Origin: Serratia sp. AKBS12
GTDB lineage: Bacteria; Pseudomonadota; Gammaproteobacteria; Enterobacterales; Enterobacteriaceae
NCBI RefSeq assembly: GCF_024793895.1
Contig: NZ_JANUSB010000002.1
Span: 310,001-374,000, forward strand
Length of the DNA stretch: 64,000 nt
Direction: 5' to 3'
The stretch's first letter is position 1, and every line of letters starts with the position of its first letter. Below are positions 46,100 through 53,988 of the stretch, one piece after another. A program made the position numbers and the translations under genes. The notes under the pieces are model-generated. The model was not told the origin of the DNA. It saw nothing but the letters and a program-made list of their open reading frames with translations, and ran no database searches.

Positions 46100-48274
46100 A
46101 TGAAACCAGAGGGAATACTCAAACACTTACCGTGGATGCTGCTGGGGGTGCTCGGCGCCTCCTGTCTTGGCGTCGTGGCGCTGCGTCGCGGCGAACACAT
46201 CAGCGCACTGTGGATCATCGTCGCGTCGATCGCGGTGTATCTGGTGGCCTATCGTTATTACAGCCTGTACATCGCCAGTAAGGTGATGAAGCTGGACGCC
46301 AGCCGCGCCACGCCGGCGGTGGTCAACAACGATGGTCTAAACTATGTGCCGACCAACAAGAACGTGCTGTTCGGCCACCACTTTGCGGCGATCGCCGGAG
46401 CCGGTCCGCTGGTTGGCCCGGTGCTGGCGGCGCAGGTCGGCTACCTGCCGGGTACGCTATGGCTACTGGGCGGCGTGGTGCTGGCCGGTGCGGTGCAGGA
46501 TTTTATGGTGCTGTTTATCTCGTCACGACGCAACGGCGCGTCACTGGGCGAGATCATCAAAAAGGAAATGGGCCCGGTGCCCGGCACCATCGCGCTGTTC
46601 GGCTGCTTTATGATCATGATAATCATCCTGGCGGTGCTGGCGCTGATCGTGGTGAAAGCGCTGGCGGAAAGCCCATGGGGCGTGTTTACCGTCTGTTCGA
46701 CGGTGCCAATCGCACTGTTTATGGGCGTGTATATGCGCTTCCTGCGTCCTGGCCGGGTGGGTGAAGTCTCGGTGATCGGCATCGTACTGCTGGTGGCGTC
46801 GATCTGGTTTGGCGGCGTGATTGCCCATGACCCTTACTGGGGGCCGGCGCTGACCTTTAAAGACACCACCATCACCTACACGCTGATCGGCTACGCCTTT
46901 GTGTCAGCCCTGTTGCCGGTCTGGCTGATCCTGGCACCGCGCGATTATCTGGCTACCTTCCTGAAAATCGGCGTGATCGTCGGGCTGGCTATCGGTATCG
47001 TGATCCTCAATCCCGAGCTGAAAATGCCGGCAGTCACGCAGTTTGTCGACGGCACCGGCCCGGTGTGGAAAGGCTCGCTGTTCCCGTTCCTGTTTATCAC
47101 CATCGCCTGTGGTGCGGTTTCCGGCTTCCACGCGCTGATCGCCTCCGGCACCACGCCGAAGCTGCTGGCCTGTGAGACCGATGCGCGCTACATCGGCTAT
47201 GGCGCCATGCTGATGGAGTCCTTCGTGGCGATCATGGCGCTGGTCGCGGCGTCGATTATCGAACCCGGCCTGTACTTCGCCATGAATACCCCTCCGGCGG
47301 CGCTCGGCATCACCATGCCCAACCTGCACCAGTTGGGTGGCGATAATGCACCGATGATCATGGCGCAGCTGAAAGACGTGACCGTTCACGCAGCCGCCAC
47401 CGTCAGCTCCTGGGGCTTTGTCATCAGCCCGGAACAGATCCTGCAAACCGCAAAAGACATCGGCGAACCGTCGGTACTGAACCGCGCCGGCGGCGCGCCA
47501 ACGCTGGCGGTAGGTATTGCGCACGTATTCCACCAGATCATGCCGGCGGCGGATATGGGCTTCTGGTATCACTTTGGCATTCTGTTTGAAGCGCTGTTCA
47601 TTCTGACCGCACTGGATGCGGGCACCCGTTCCGGCCGCTTTATGCTGCAAGACCTGCTGGGCAACTTTGTGCCGTTCCTGAAGAAAACCGATTCGCTGGT
47701 GGCCGGCATTATCGGTACCGCCGGCTGCGTCGGGCTGTGGGGCTATCTGCTGTATCAAGGGGTGGTCGATCCGCTTGGCGGCGTCAAGAGCCTGTGGCCG
47801 CTGTTCGGCATCTCCAACCAGATGCTGGCCGCAGTCGCGCTGGTGCTCAGTAGCGTAGTACTGATCAAGATGAAGCGCACCCGGTACATTTGGGTAACGG
47901 TGCTGCCGGCGGTGTGGCTGCTGATCTGCACCACCTATGCGCTGGGCCTGAAGCTGTTCAGCGACAACCCGCAACTGGAAGGCTTCTTCTTCCTCGCCAA
48001 CGAGTATAAGCAGAAGATTGCCGCTGGCGGTGCAGAGCTGAGCACACAGCAGATTGCCAACATGAACCATATCGTGGTGAACAACTACACCAATGCCGGC
48101 CTGAGCATCATGTTCCTGCTGGTGGTGTACAGCATCATCTTCTACGGCATCAAAACGGCGCTGGCGGCACATAAAAATCCGCAGCGCAGCGACCAGGAAA
48201 CGCCTTACGTCGCGGTTCCGCAGCAGCCATCCGCCAACTCTGAGGGCGAGGTCAAAGTTTCGCCGCAGCATTAA
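46100..48274 (+). CDS. btsT: BtsT-type pyruvate/proton symporter (CstA family)
   Basis: 724 residues with many membrane helices, of the carbon-starvation CstA family. The segments [20 protein letters not shown] and [19 protein letters not shown] are family hallmarks. The operon order with yjiX and yjiA, and the N terminus starting [13 protein letters not shown], match E. coli BtsT (YjiY), a high-affinity pyruvate transporter, rather than CstA itself. In E. coli it is induced by the BtsSR two-component system when pyruvate appears; that system is not in the window. Confidence 0.9.
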   Translation: MKPEGILKHLPWMLLGVLGASCLGVVALRRGEHISALWIIVASIAVYLVAYRYYSLYIASKVMKLDASRATPAVVNNDGLNYVPTNKNVLFGHHFAAIAGAGPLVGPVLAAQVGYLPGTLWLLGGVVLAGAVQDFMVLFISSRRNGASLGEIIKKEMGPVPGTIALFGCFMIMIIILAVLALIVVKALAESPWGVFTVCSTVPIALFMGVYMRFLRPGRVGEVSVIGIVLLVASIWFGGVIAHDPYWGPALTFKDTTITYTLIGYAFVSALLPVWLILAPRDYLATFLKIGVIVGLAIGIVILNPELKMPAVTQFVDGTGPVWKGSLFPFLFITIACGAVSGFHALIASGTTPKLLACETDARYIGYGAMLMESFVAIMALVAASIIEPGLYFAMNTPPAALGITMPNLHQLGGDNAPMIMAQLKDVTVHAAATVSSWGFVISPEQILQTAKDIGEPSVLNRAGGAPTLAVGIAHVFHQIMPAADMGFWYHFGILFEALFILTALDAGTRSGRFMLQDLLGNFVPFLKKTDSLVAGIIGTAGCVGLWGYLLYQGVVDPLGGVKSLWPLFGISNQMLAAVALVLSSVVLIKMKRTRYIWVTVLPAVWLLICTTYALGLKLFSDNPQLEGFFFLANEYKQKIAAGGAELSTQQIANMNHIVVNNYTNAGLSIMFLLVVYSIIFYGIKTALAAHKNPQRSDQETPYVAVPQQPSANSEGEVKVSPQH

Positions 48275-48305
48275 GCGCAATTTGCCTGCATAATAACCTT
48301 AACCA

Positions 48306-48331
48306 CGGGCGCTGCATGCGGCGCCCGTTTT
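48306..48331 (+). terminator. Intercistronic hairpin between btsT and yjiX
   Basis: CGGGCGC / GCGCCCG with an eight-base loop and a short TTTT tail. It starts 31 bases after the btsT stop and ends before the yjiX ribosome-binding site, so it probably lowers expression of the two downstream genes by partial termination. Confidence 0.6.
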
Positions 48332-48357
48332 CACCTTTCTTTCCCAGGAGAAAAACG

Positions 48358-48561
48358 ATGTTCGGCAATCTCGGTCAGGCAGGAAAATATCTTGGGCAAG
48401 CGGCGCGGATGCTGGTCGGCGTGCCGGATTACGATACCTATGTTCAACATATGCAGGACAATCACCCGGACAAACCGGTGATGACATACAAAGAATTTTT
48501 CCACGAACGCCAGCAGGCCCGCTACGGCGGCGACGGCAAAGGCGGCATGCGCTGCTGTTAA
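48358..48561 (+). CDS. yjiX: YjiX/YbdD-family small protein
   Basis: 67 residues, the same size as E. coli YjiX. The characteristic [31 protein letters not shown] and the C-terminal CC are present. YbdD/YjiX proteins are always next to CstA-family transporters and are thought to assist them. The ATG at 48358 follows CCAGGAG; the upstream in-frame start at 48316 lies within the terminator hairpin and is rejected. Confidence 0.92.
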   Translation: MFGNLGQAGKYLGQAARMLVGVPDYDTYVQHMQDNHPDKPVMTYKEFFHERQQARYGGDGKGGMRCC

Positions 48562-48572
48562 AAGGATCCGCA

Positions 48573-49535
48573 ATGAAACCCATCGCAGTCACCATCCTGA
48601 CCGGCTTTTTGGGCGCCGGCAAAACCACCCTGCTCCGCCACATCCTCAATGAAAACCACGGCCATAAAATTGCCGTTATCGAAAACGAGTTCGGCGAAGT
48701 GCCGATCGACAACGCGCTGATTGGCGACCGCGCCAGCCGCATCACCACGCTCAGCAATGGCTGCATCTGCTGTAGCCGCGCCAATGAGCTGGCGGATGCG
48801 CTGCTCGATCTGCTGGACGGCGTCGACAACGGCGAGCTGGCGTTCGATCGCCTGATCATCGAATGCACCGGCATGGCCGATCCGGGGCCGATAACCCAGA
48901 CCTTCTTCTCACATGAGATCATTCGCGAGCGCTTCCTGCTGGACGGCATCATTACGCTGGTGGACGCGGTACACGCCGATCGACAGCTCAGTGAGTTCAC
49001 CATTTCGCAGGCCCAGGTGGGTTACGCCGATCGTATTCTGCTGACCAAAACCGACCTCGCAAGCGATAACGAGCCGCTGATCCAGCGCTTGCAGTCGATG
49101 AACGCCCGCGCGCCGATTTATAAGGTGACCCACGGCAATATCGATCTGAGCGTGCTGTTCGACATCGAAGGCTTTGTGCTGAACGACCAGCTGAACCTCA
49201 GCGCGCCGACGCCGCTGTTCCGGCGCATTGCGCAACCGCAAAACAATATCCGCTCGATCGTGGTCCAACACCCGCAGCCGCTGGAACTGATGCAGATTTC
49301 CGACGTGATGGAAGGTTTATTGCTAAAATTCGCTGATAACCTGTTACGTTATAAAGGCATATTGTCAATCAAAGACGACCCGCGCCGGTTGCTGTTCCAG
49401 GGGGTTCAGCGGCTGTACAACGCCGACTGGGATCGTGAATGGCTGCCCGAAGAGCAGCGGCAGAGCACGCTGGTATTTATCGGCATCGATCTGCCGGAGG
49501 AGGAAATTCGGGCGGAATTCGCGGCTCTGGGCTGA
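48573..49535 (+). CDS. yjiA: YjiA, COG0523-family GTPase / metallochaperone
   Basis: 320-residue P-loop GTPase of the SIMIBI class. Walker A is GFLGAGKTT, the metal-binding CXCC motif is NGCICC, and LTKTDL is the nucleotide-specificity element. The C-terminal CobW domain is complete. E. coli YjiA binds zinc and other metals. It is the last gene of the btsT-yjiX-yjiA operon, 11 bases after yjiX. Confidence 0.93.
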   Translation: MKPIAVTILTGFLGAGKTTLLRHILNENHGHKIAVIENEFGEVPIDNALIGDRASRITTLSNGCICCSRANELADALLDLLDGVDNGELAFDRLIIECTGMADPGPITQTFFSHEIIRERFLLDGIITLVDAVHADRQLSEFTISQAQVGYADRILLTKTDLASDNEPLIQRLQSMNARAPIYKVTHGNIDLSVLFDIEGFVLNDQLNLSAPTPLFRRIAQPQNNIRSIVVQHPQPLELMQISDVMEGLLLKFADNLLRYKGILSIKDDPRRLLFQGVQRLYNADWDREWLPEEQRQSTLVFIGIDLPEEEIRAEFAALG

Positions 49536-49575
49536 CGGCGCGTCGCCAGTCATCATTCAGAGGGTTATCATCCGT

Positions 49576-51174
49576 ATGCTGTTCAAACATAAAACCGTGA
49601 GTCTGTTGCTGGCCGGAACCGGCCTCCTGTCGGCAGGCTGCGCCCTGGCCGCCTCTGATACGCTGGTGTACTGCACCGTGGCATCGCCGGAATCGTTCAA
49701 CCCGCAGCTGTCCAGCTCCGGTCCGACGTTTATCGCCACGTCGCAGGTGTTGTACAACCGCCTGGTGACGCTGCGTGAAAGCGACAAAACGCCCGCTCCC
49801 TCGCTGGCGACCGACTGGACCATCAGCCCCGACGGTAAAACCTATACCTTCACCCTGCGCAAGGGGGTGAAGTTCAACAGCAATAAATTCTTTACCCCGA
49901 CCCGCGATTTCAACGCCGAAGACGTGGTGTTCACGGTGATGCGCCAAAAAGACGTCAATCACCCGTATCACAAGGTCTCCGGCGGTAACTATTCCTACTT
50001 CAGCGATATGGGGCTGAACCAGCTGATCACCAAGGTGGAAGCGCTGGACGACAACCACGTGCGCTTTACCCTCAGCCAGCCCAATGCCGCATTCCTTGCC
50101 GACTGGGCGATGGACTTCGCCTCGATCCTGTCGGCAGAGTATGCCGACGCGATGATGAAGAAAGGCACGCCGGAGAACGTCGATAACTGGCCTATCGGCA
50201 CCGGTCCTTACGCGCTGCAACAGTACAAGCAGGACTCGCTGATCCGCTACATCGCCAACCCGCATTATTGGCAGGGCGAAGTCGCCAGCAAACACCTGAT
50301 CTTTTCCATCACGCCCGATGCACAAACTCGGCTGTCCAAGCTGAAGACCAACGAATGCCAGATTATTCCGGCGCCGCTGCCGGAGCAGTTCGAGGCCATC
50401 AAGCACGACAAGAACCTGCAACTGCACAACATCGACGGCCTGAACGTCGGCTATCTGGCGTTCAACACGCAGAAAAAACCGTTCGACAACGTACTGGTGC
50501 GCCAGGCGCTGAGCTACGCGGTGGACAAGAAGGCGATTGTCGCCGCGGTGTTCAAAGAGAGCGGCACGCCGGCCAGTTCGCTGTTGCCGCCGGGCATGCT
50601 GGGCTACAACGACAAGCTGCCGGAATACGCCTACGATCCGCAAAAGGCGCGCGAACTGCTGAAGCAGGCCGGGCTGGAAAAGGGCTTCGAAACCGATATC
50701 TGGTCAATGCCGGTCGCGCGCCCATACAACCCGAACTCGCGCCGCATCGCCGAAATGATCCAGAGCGACTGGGCAAAGGTCGGGGTCAAGGCCAAAATCG
50801 TTACCTGGGAATGGGGTCAGTATCTGGCGGGGCTACGCAAAGGTGAGCAGCAAAGCGCGCTGTACGGCTGGATGTCGGATAACGGCGATCCGGACAACTT
50901 TGCCACCCTGCTGGGCTGTGCCGGTGTGGAAAGCGGCGCTAACGTCGCCCGCTGGTGCGATAAGGATTATGACCGCCTGATCCAGCAGGCGATTAACGTG
51001 TCGGCACCTGCCGAACGCGACAAACTCTACCAGCAGGCACAACAGGTGTTCGCCAAACAGGTGCCCTGGCTACCGCTGGCCACCGGCAAGGTGTTCTACG
51101 CCACCCGCAACAACCTCAGCGGCTACGTGGTAGACGTCAACGGCAGCGACTTTGCCAAGGCGAAGCTGAACTAG
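49576..51174 (+). CDS. DppA-like periplasmic oligopeptide-binding protein
   Basis: 532 residues with a signal peptide ending in ALAASDT (residue about 26). It has the family 5 solute-binding signature: VYCTVASPESFNPQLSSSG at the N terminus, then WTISPDGKTYTFTLRKGVKF, and NGDPDNFATLLGC in the last third. Members bind dipeptides, heme or related ligands for an ABC transporter. No permease or ATPase genes are adjacent, so it may feed a system encoded elsewhere. It lies 40 bases after yjiA. Confidence 0.88.
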   Translation: MLFKHKTVSLLLAGTGLLSAGCALAASDTLVYCTVASPESFNPQLSSSGPTFIATSQVLYNRLVTLRESDKTPAPSLATDWTISPDGKTYTFTLRKGVKFNSNKFFTPTRDFNAEDVVFTVMRQKDVNHPYHKVSGGNYSYFSDMGLNQLITKVEALDDNHVRFTLSQPNAAFLADWAMDFASILSAEYADAMMKKGTPENVDNWPIGTGPYALQQYKQDSLIRYIANPHYWQGEVASKHLIFSITPDAQTRLSKLKTNECQIIPAPLPEQFEAIKHDKNLQLHNIDGLNVGYLAFNTQKKPFDNVLVRQALSYAVDKKAIVAAVFKESGTPASSLLPPGMLGYNDKLPEYAYDPQKARELLKQAGLEKGFETDIWSMPVARPYNPNSRRIAEMIQSDWAKVGVKAKIVTWEWGQYLAGLRKGEQQSALYGWMSDNGDPDNFATLLGCAGVESGANVARWCDKDYDRLIQQAINVSAPAERDKLYQQAQQVFAKQVPWLPLATGKVFYATRNNLSGYVVDVNGSDFAKAKLN

Positions 51175-51268
51175 TCCGGGAATGAACTTGGGATTGCCTG
51201 CGCCAGCGGGCAATTCACTTATGGTGGCGGGTAGCTCAAGGAGTATGGCGATTTTTCGTCTGTCGGCA

Positions 51269-51400
51269 TCAGAGGGGCAGCCCTGCCGTAAGGGTAAGCA
51301 GTGCCGTGCCGGCAAGCACCGATGCCGGCATCAGCAGTGGGAACAACGTCAGCAACGTGCTGATTTTTATGATGTGTATCTTGTATGGAGAGAGTCCACA
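51269..51400 (-). pseudogene. Possible 3' remnant of a membrane protein gene
   Basis: A minus-strand frame ending at TGA 51269-51271 reads as a strongly hydrophobic tail (ISTLLTLFPLLMPASVLAG, then TALLTLTAGLPL) with no start codon. It looks like the last membrane helix of a lost transporter. The rest of 51175-51471 shows nothing recognisable. Confidence 0.25.
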
Positions 51401-51471
51401 CAGGGTGCTACGAGGCGATCAGAAAGGCAGTAAAGAAGTCTTTATTGGATTACAAAAAGTTTTTTTGTTTT

Positions 51472-51774
51472 TCAATCTTGAAAATCATCGTGTTCGAGGT
51501 AATAAACAACCGCTTGTAACAACTCTTTCTCACCCACCCCAGGGTTATGTTCAATTTTATTCTCAATAATCGCCCTGAATGTAGGATATTCAAGCCATGT
51601 TTTATAATCATCTTCCATGTCATCATCTTCGTCAGGTGTTTCAGCAAGATAATAACGTGCCGTCTCAATGTGCTCTGCCCTATTAACAAAGCCTTCATCG
51701 ACAAAAAAGCCACCTACTTTAGGTAAACCTTTATAAATCGCAAGCAACTCTTTGAAACCATTAACTGTTTTCAC
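51472..51774 (-). CDS. Acidic small protein, probable orphan immunity protein
   Basis: 100 residues, very acidic, starting with GTG after AGGGTGG. Notable segments are GLPKVGGFFVDEGFVNRAEH, ETPDEDDDMEDDYKTWLEY and LLQAVVYYLEHDDFQD. Small acidic proteins of this type behind Rhs genes are typically immunity proteins to polymorphic toxins. Its own toxin is not recognisable here, so it may be left over from an earlier toxin tip. I cannot assign a domain name with confidence. Confidence 0.55.
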   Translation of the reverse strand: MKTVNGFKELLAIYKGLPKVGGFFVDEGFVNRAEHIETARYYLAETPDEDDDMEDDYKTWLEYPTFRAIIENKIEHNPGVGEKELLQAVVYYLEHDDFQD

Positions 51775-52395
51775 ATTACCACCCTATTAGCGACAATCTG
51801 TACCACTCCCAGAACTATCATGATAGGATATTTTTGATACTTATATGATCATTAAAAACACCTCGAATGGACGACATGGATCAAATCATTTATTTTTATT
51901 GATTAATATCTAAATTTTTCATTATTCATTGGTTGAACATATCCAAAAACGCTCGCGGGCTCGTTTGCAATTCCCTTTTTATCGGGGGTTCCACTTACAA
52001 CTACTTATAAACCTATTAATTATCATGACTAACGTACTCTTTATCAGCATGGTATATACCATTGGGCCTAACATATCTTTTGGAAAAAATAGTTTATATT
52101 AATCACGGCAAACTTACCTTTATCAATCCAAACAGAGCCATCCACAGCGTCGGATTCAGTTCACACATGCAAAAATTATCACCTCCTGAAACACTATCAA
52201 ATTGGAGCAGGTAATGCGTCCCCCGTCTGTAGTAAAATAATAGATATATTCCACCTATATTATTAGGTTATTACTGCATGGAAAAATGACAAATACCTCG
52301 ATATTAAAATATCTATAGAAATAACATAAAAGTATAACCCAGCCGTTAGTGATTGGGTTATACTAAAAAATAATCATTGAATTCATTATCATGTA
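51775..52395. other. AT-rich gene-poor stretch in the Rhs hinterland
   Basis: About 620 bases without an intact gene. One short minus-strand frame (52078-52160) reads like a decayed protein end (DGSVWIDKGKFAV, then NYFFQK). The base composition fits the toxin-tip regions, not the chromosome. Confidence 0.5.
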
Positions 52396-53148
52396 TTACA
52401 ATCTCAAAATATCACACTTTATTTTATTTCTTGCTATTTTGTTCTTGATAATCTCTTCTATAATATTCCAATCACCACCACCAAGCCCAGCGCCAATCAT
52501 AGGCAGTTGTATACTTAATCTTTTTTCTAGAGCAAAGGCAGCAACAAGTGATAAACATTTCTCAAGATGCTCATAGGAAATATACTGATTACTGTCTTTG
52601 TAATTTCTTTTAATCCCGTTTTGGGCAAGCATATTTGCTACAAAAACATTCTCAACCTCGTCTACAACAACGAACTGAACATTACCTAGAGCAAAAGACT
52701 TATCGTCATTAACCCAATCCTGGTACATTTTCTTTACCACTGGATAGCGCTTTGATAGAGCAACAACAAATCCCTTCCCCCATTTTCCCATATTATTTAC
52801 AATATGAATAATCAAACGAGATGAAGAAATAGGAATGGTTGCATCACCTGTTTGATAACTTATGTAAGAGTTCACAACGGAATCGGAAAGAGTTTTATCC
52901 CATTCATATTCGAACTGCATCTCATCTATAACTTCTGATTCCTGTAAATCAATCTCGTTTTTTTTCCCATCGTACAACAGATAACCAACATTTTCGTCCC
53001 AATCCTCTAGCGAAGAAGATGAATACATAATACCATTAAAAATGGTAATTTGCCGAGTCGCTACTTCACCATAGAACTCAGTAATAACCGTTCCTTCGCC
53101 TTGAGGAAGTTCACATTTACTTTGATAATAACTCTTATCAATTTCCAC
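52396..53148 (-). CDS. Macro-domain protein, predicted ADP-ribose hydrolase antidote
   Basis: 250 residues. Residues about 95-250 form a macro domain: GDAT at 101-104, then IIHIVNNMGKWGKGFVVALS and the phosphate loop PMIGAGLGGGDW at 216-227, resembling the ALC1/TARG1-type branch. Such domains remove ADP-ribose from proteins or nucleic acids. The first 90 residues are a separate beta-rich domain (VATRQITIFNGIMYSSSS) I cannot name. Translation starts with GTG, overlapping by 11 bases the end of a toxin-tip fragment that looks like an ADP-ribosyltransferase. This makes the protein a likely immunity factor. Confidence 0.78.
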   Translation of the reverse strand: MEIDKSYYQSKCELPQGEGTVITEFYGEVATRQITIFNGIMYSSSSLEDWDENVGYLLYDGKKNEIDLQESEVIDEMQFEYEWDKTLSDSVVNSYISYQTGDATIPISSSRLIIHIVNNMGKWGKGFVVALSKRYPVVKKMYQDWVNDDKSFALGNVQFVVVDEVENVFVANMLAQNGIKRNYKDSNQYISYEHLEKCLSLVAAFALEKRLSIQLPMIGAGLGGGDWNIIEEIIKNKIARNKIKCDILRL

Positions 53149-53314
53149 AACTTTTCCCGCTCTTAACTATTCGATTAGAGATATCCAGTTTACCATTATT
53201 AGCAATCCTGAAAGTATTTTTCTTTGGTTCAGAAACATCGAGACCCGTCACATCAATTTCCACGTAATGGGAAACACTGTTAATCTTTCTGGAGTCGCCA
53301 TATTCCTGAGCTGA
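53138..53314 (-). pseudogene. Orphan toxin tip, HYD1-type ADP-ribosyltransferase C-terminal part
   Basis: 58 codons with no start, cut off at 53314: EYGDSRKINSVSHYVEIDV followed by TGLDVSEPKKNTFRIANN and LDISNRIVKSGKSCGN. The SHYVEIDVTGL and LDISNRIV elements match the C-terminal part of Tox-ART-HYD1 domains from polymorphic toxins, as far as I recall that family. It is the displaced end of a former Rhs or similar toxin. Its stop overlaps the GTG of the macro-domain gene, the usual spacing of a toxin and its immunity gene. Confidence 0.55.
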
Positions 53315-53613
53315 TTATCGATGCCAGGGATATTATCAAGGCGGGGTTTGTGGCGGGGGCTGTATTTAAAATAGAGCCGTATCGGGATGGGTTGATAATA
53401 ACCCTGATAGTTGATGACACAGAGATCCAGCGGTTATTATTGGATGTAGACGCTGATCCTAATATTGGCGTGGACTGGATACGGGATAACGGCGAGCTGT
53501 ATCTGGCGGGAGACTGGCTGACGCAGTGCGGCCTGACTGGGCAACCGCTGGCGATCAGCGTAATGCCTGGTCAGGTGGTGATTAAGGTTCAGCAGGGTAA
53601 TATGTTGGCGTAA
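53306..53613 (+). pseudogene. SymE-like protein fragment
   Basis: Two SymE/AbrB-type half-domains are readable: IPELIIDARDIIKAGFV, and GELYLAGDWLTQCGLTGQP followed by LAISVMPGQVVIKV. SymE proteins are SOS-linked, type I toxin-like and common beside rhs loci. The frame meets a stop just before 53306 and has no proper N terminus, so this is a truncated copy. Its broken end meets the broken end of the oppositely oriented toxin tip. Confidence 0.55.
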
Positions 53614-53658
53614 CAACAGATAAAAAAGAGCGAACAATATGCCCGCTCTTTTTATTGC

Positions 53659-53988
53659 TTATTTAGTCGAAAATGGATAAATACATGCTTTAAATAATTC
53701 ATGCATTGTTTCTTCATCCATTTTACTTATAGATTCGCTCTCAGAGCGTTCTATTTTATCCATTACTGCTTTTTCATTATCTGGATTTCTTTTACTATAA
53801 AATTCTCTTGCATAATCACCAAGGTAATCCACATCAAGAATTTTATCTAAAAAACTATTAATTGAGTCGCTACCAGCATACAACAATGACTCGGTATCAT
53901 CACATGAGAATTTAACATACATGATGAGTTTTTTTAATGCACTAATCTCACCTTGTGTAATAGATATTTCTTTTACAGGCTCATCCAC
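53659..53988 (-). CDS. Cognate immunity protein of the Rhs toxin (predicted)
   Basis: 109 residues, acidic, largely helical (EISALKKLIMYVKFS, then MDKIERSESESISKMDEE). The GTG start overlaps the last eight bases of rhs, with AGAGG upstream, which is the typical coupling of an Rhs tip and its immunity gene. I recognise no family. Function is inferred from position only. Confidence 0.65.
   Translation of the reverse strand: MDEPVKEISITQGEISALKKLIMYVKFSCDDTESLLYAGSDSINSFLDKILDVDYLGDYAREFYSKRNPDNEKAVMDKIERSESESISKMDEETMHELFKACIYPFSTK

Noticed and set aside
46904..48280. 458-codon minus-strand frame over btsT
   Set aside because: Basic, Gln/His-rich translation typical of an antisense shadow; the CstA-family gene on the plus strand is certain.
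51775..51860. Toxin-tip-like ending (SGSGTDCR) just upstream of the acidic immunity gene
   Set aside because: The frame is closed by a stop after only about 17 codons, too short to claim a toxin remnant.
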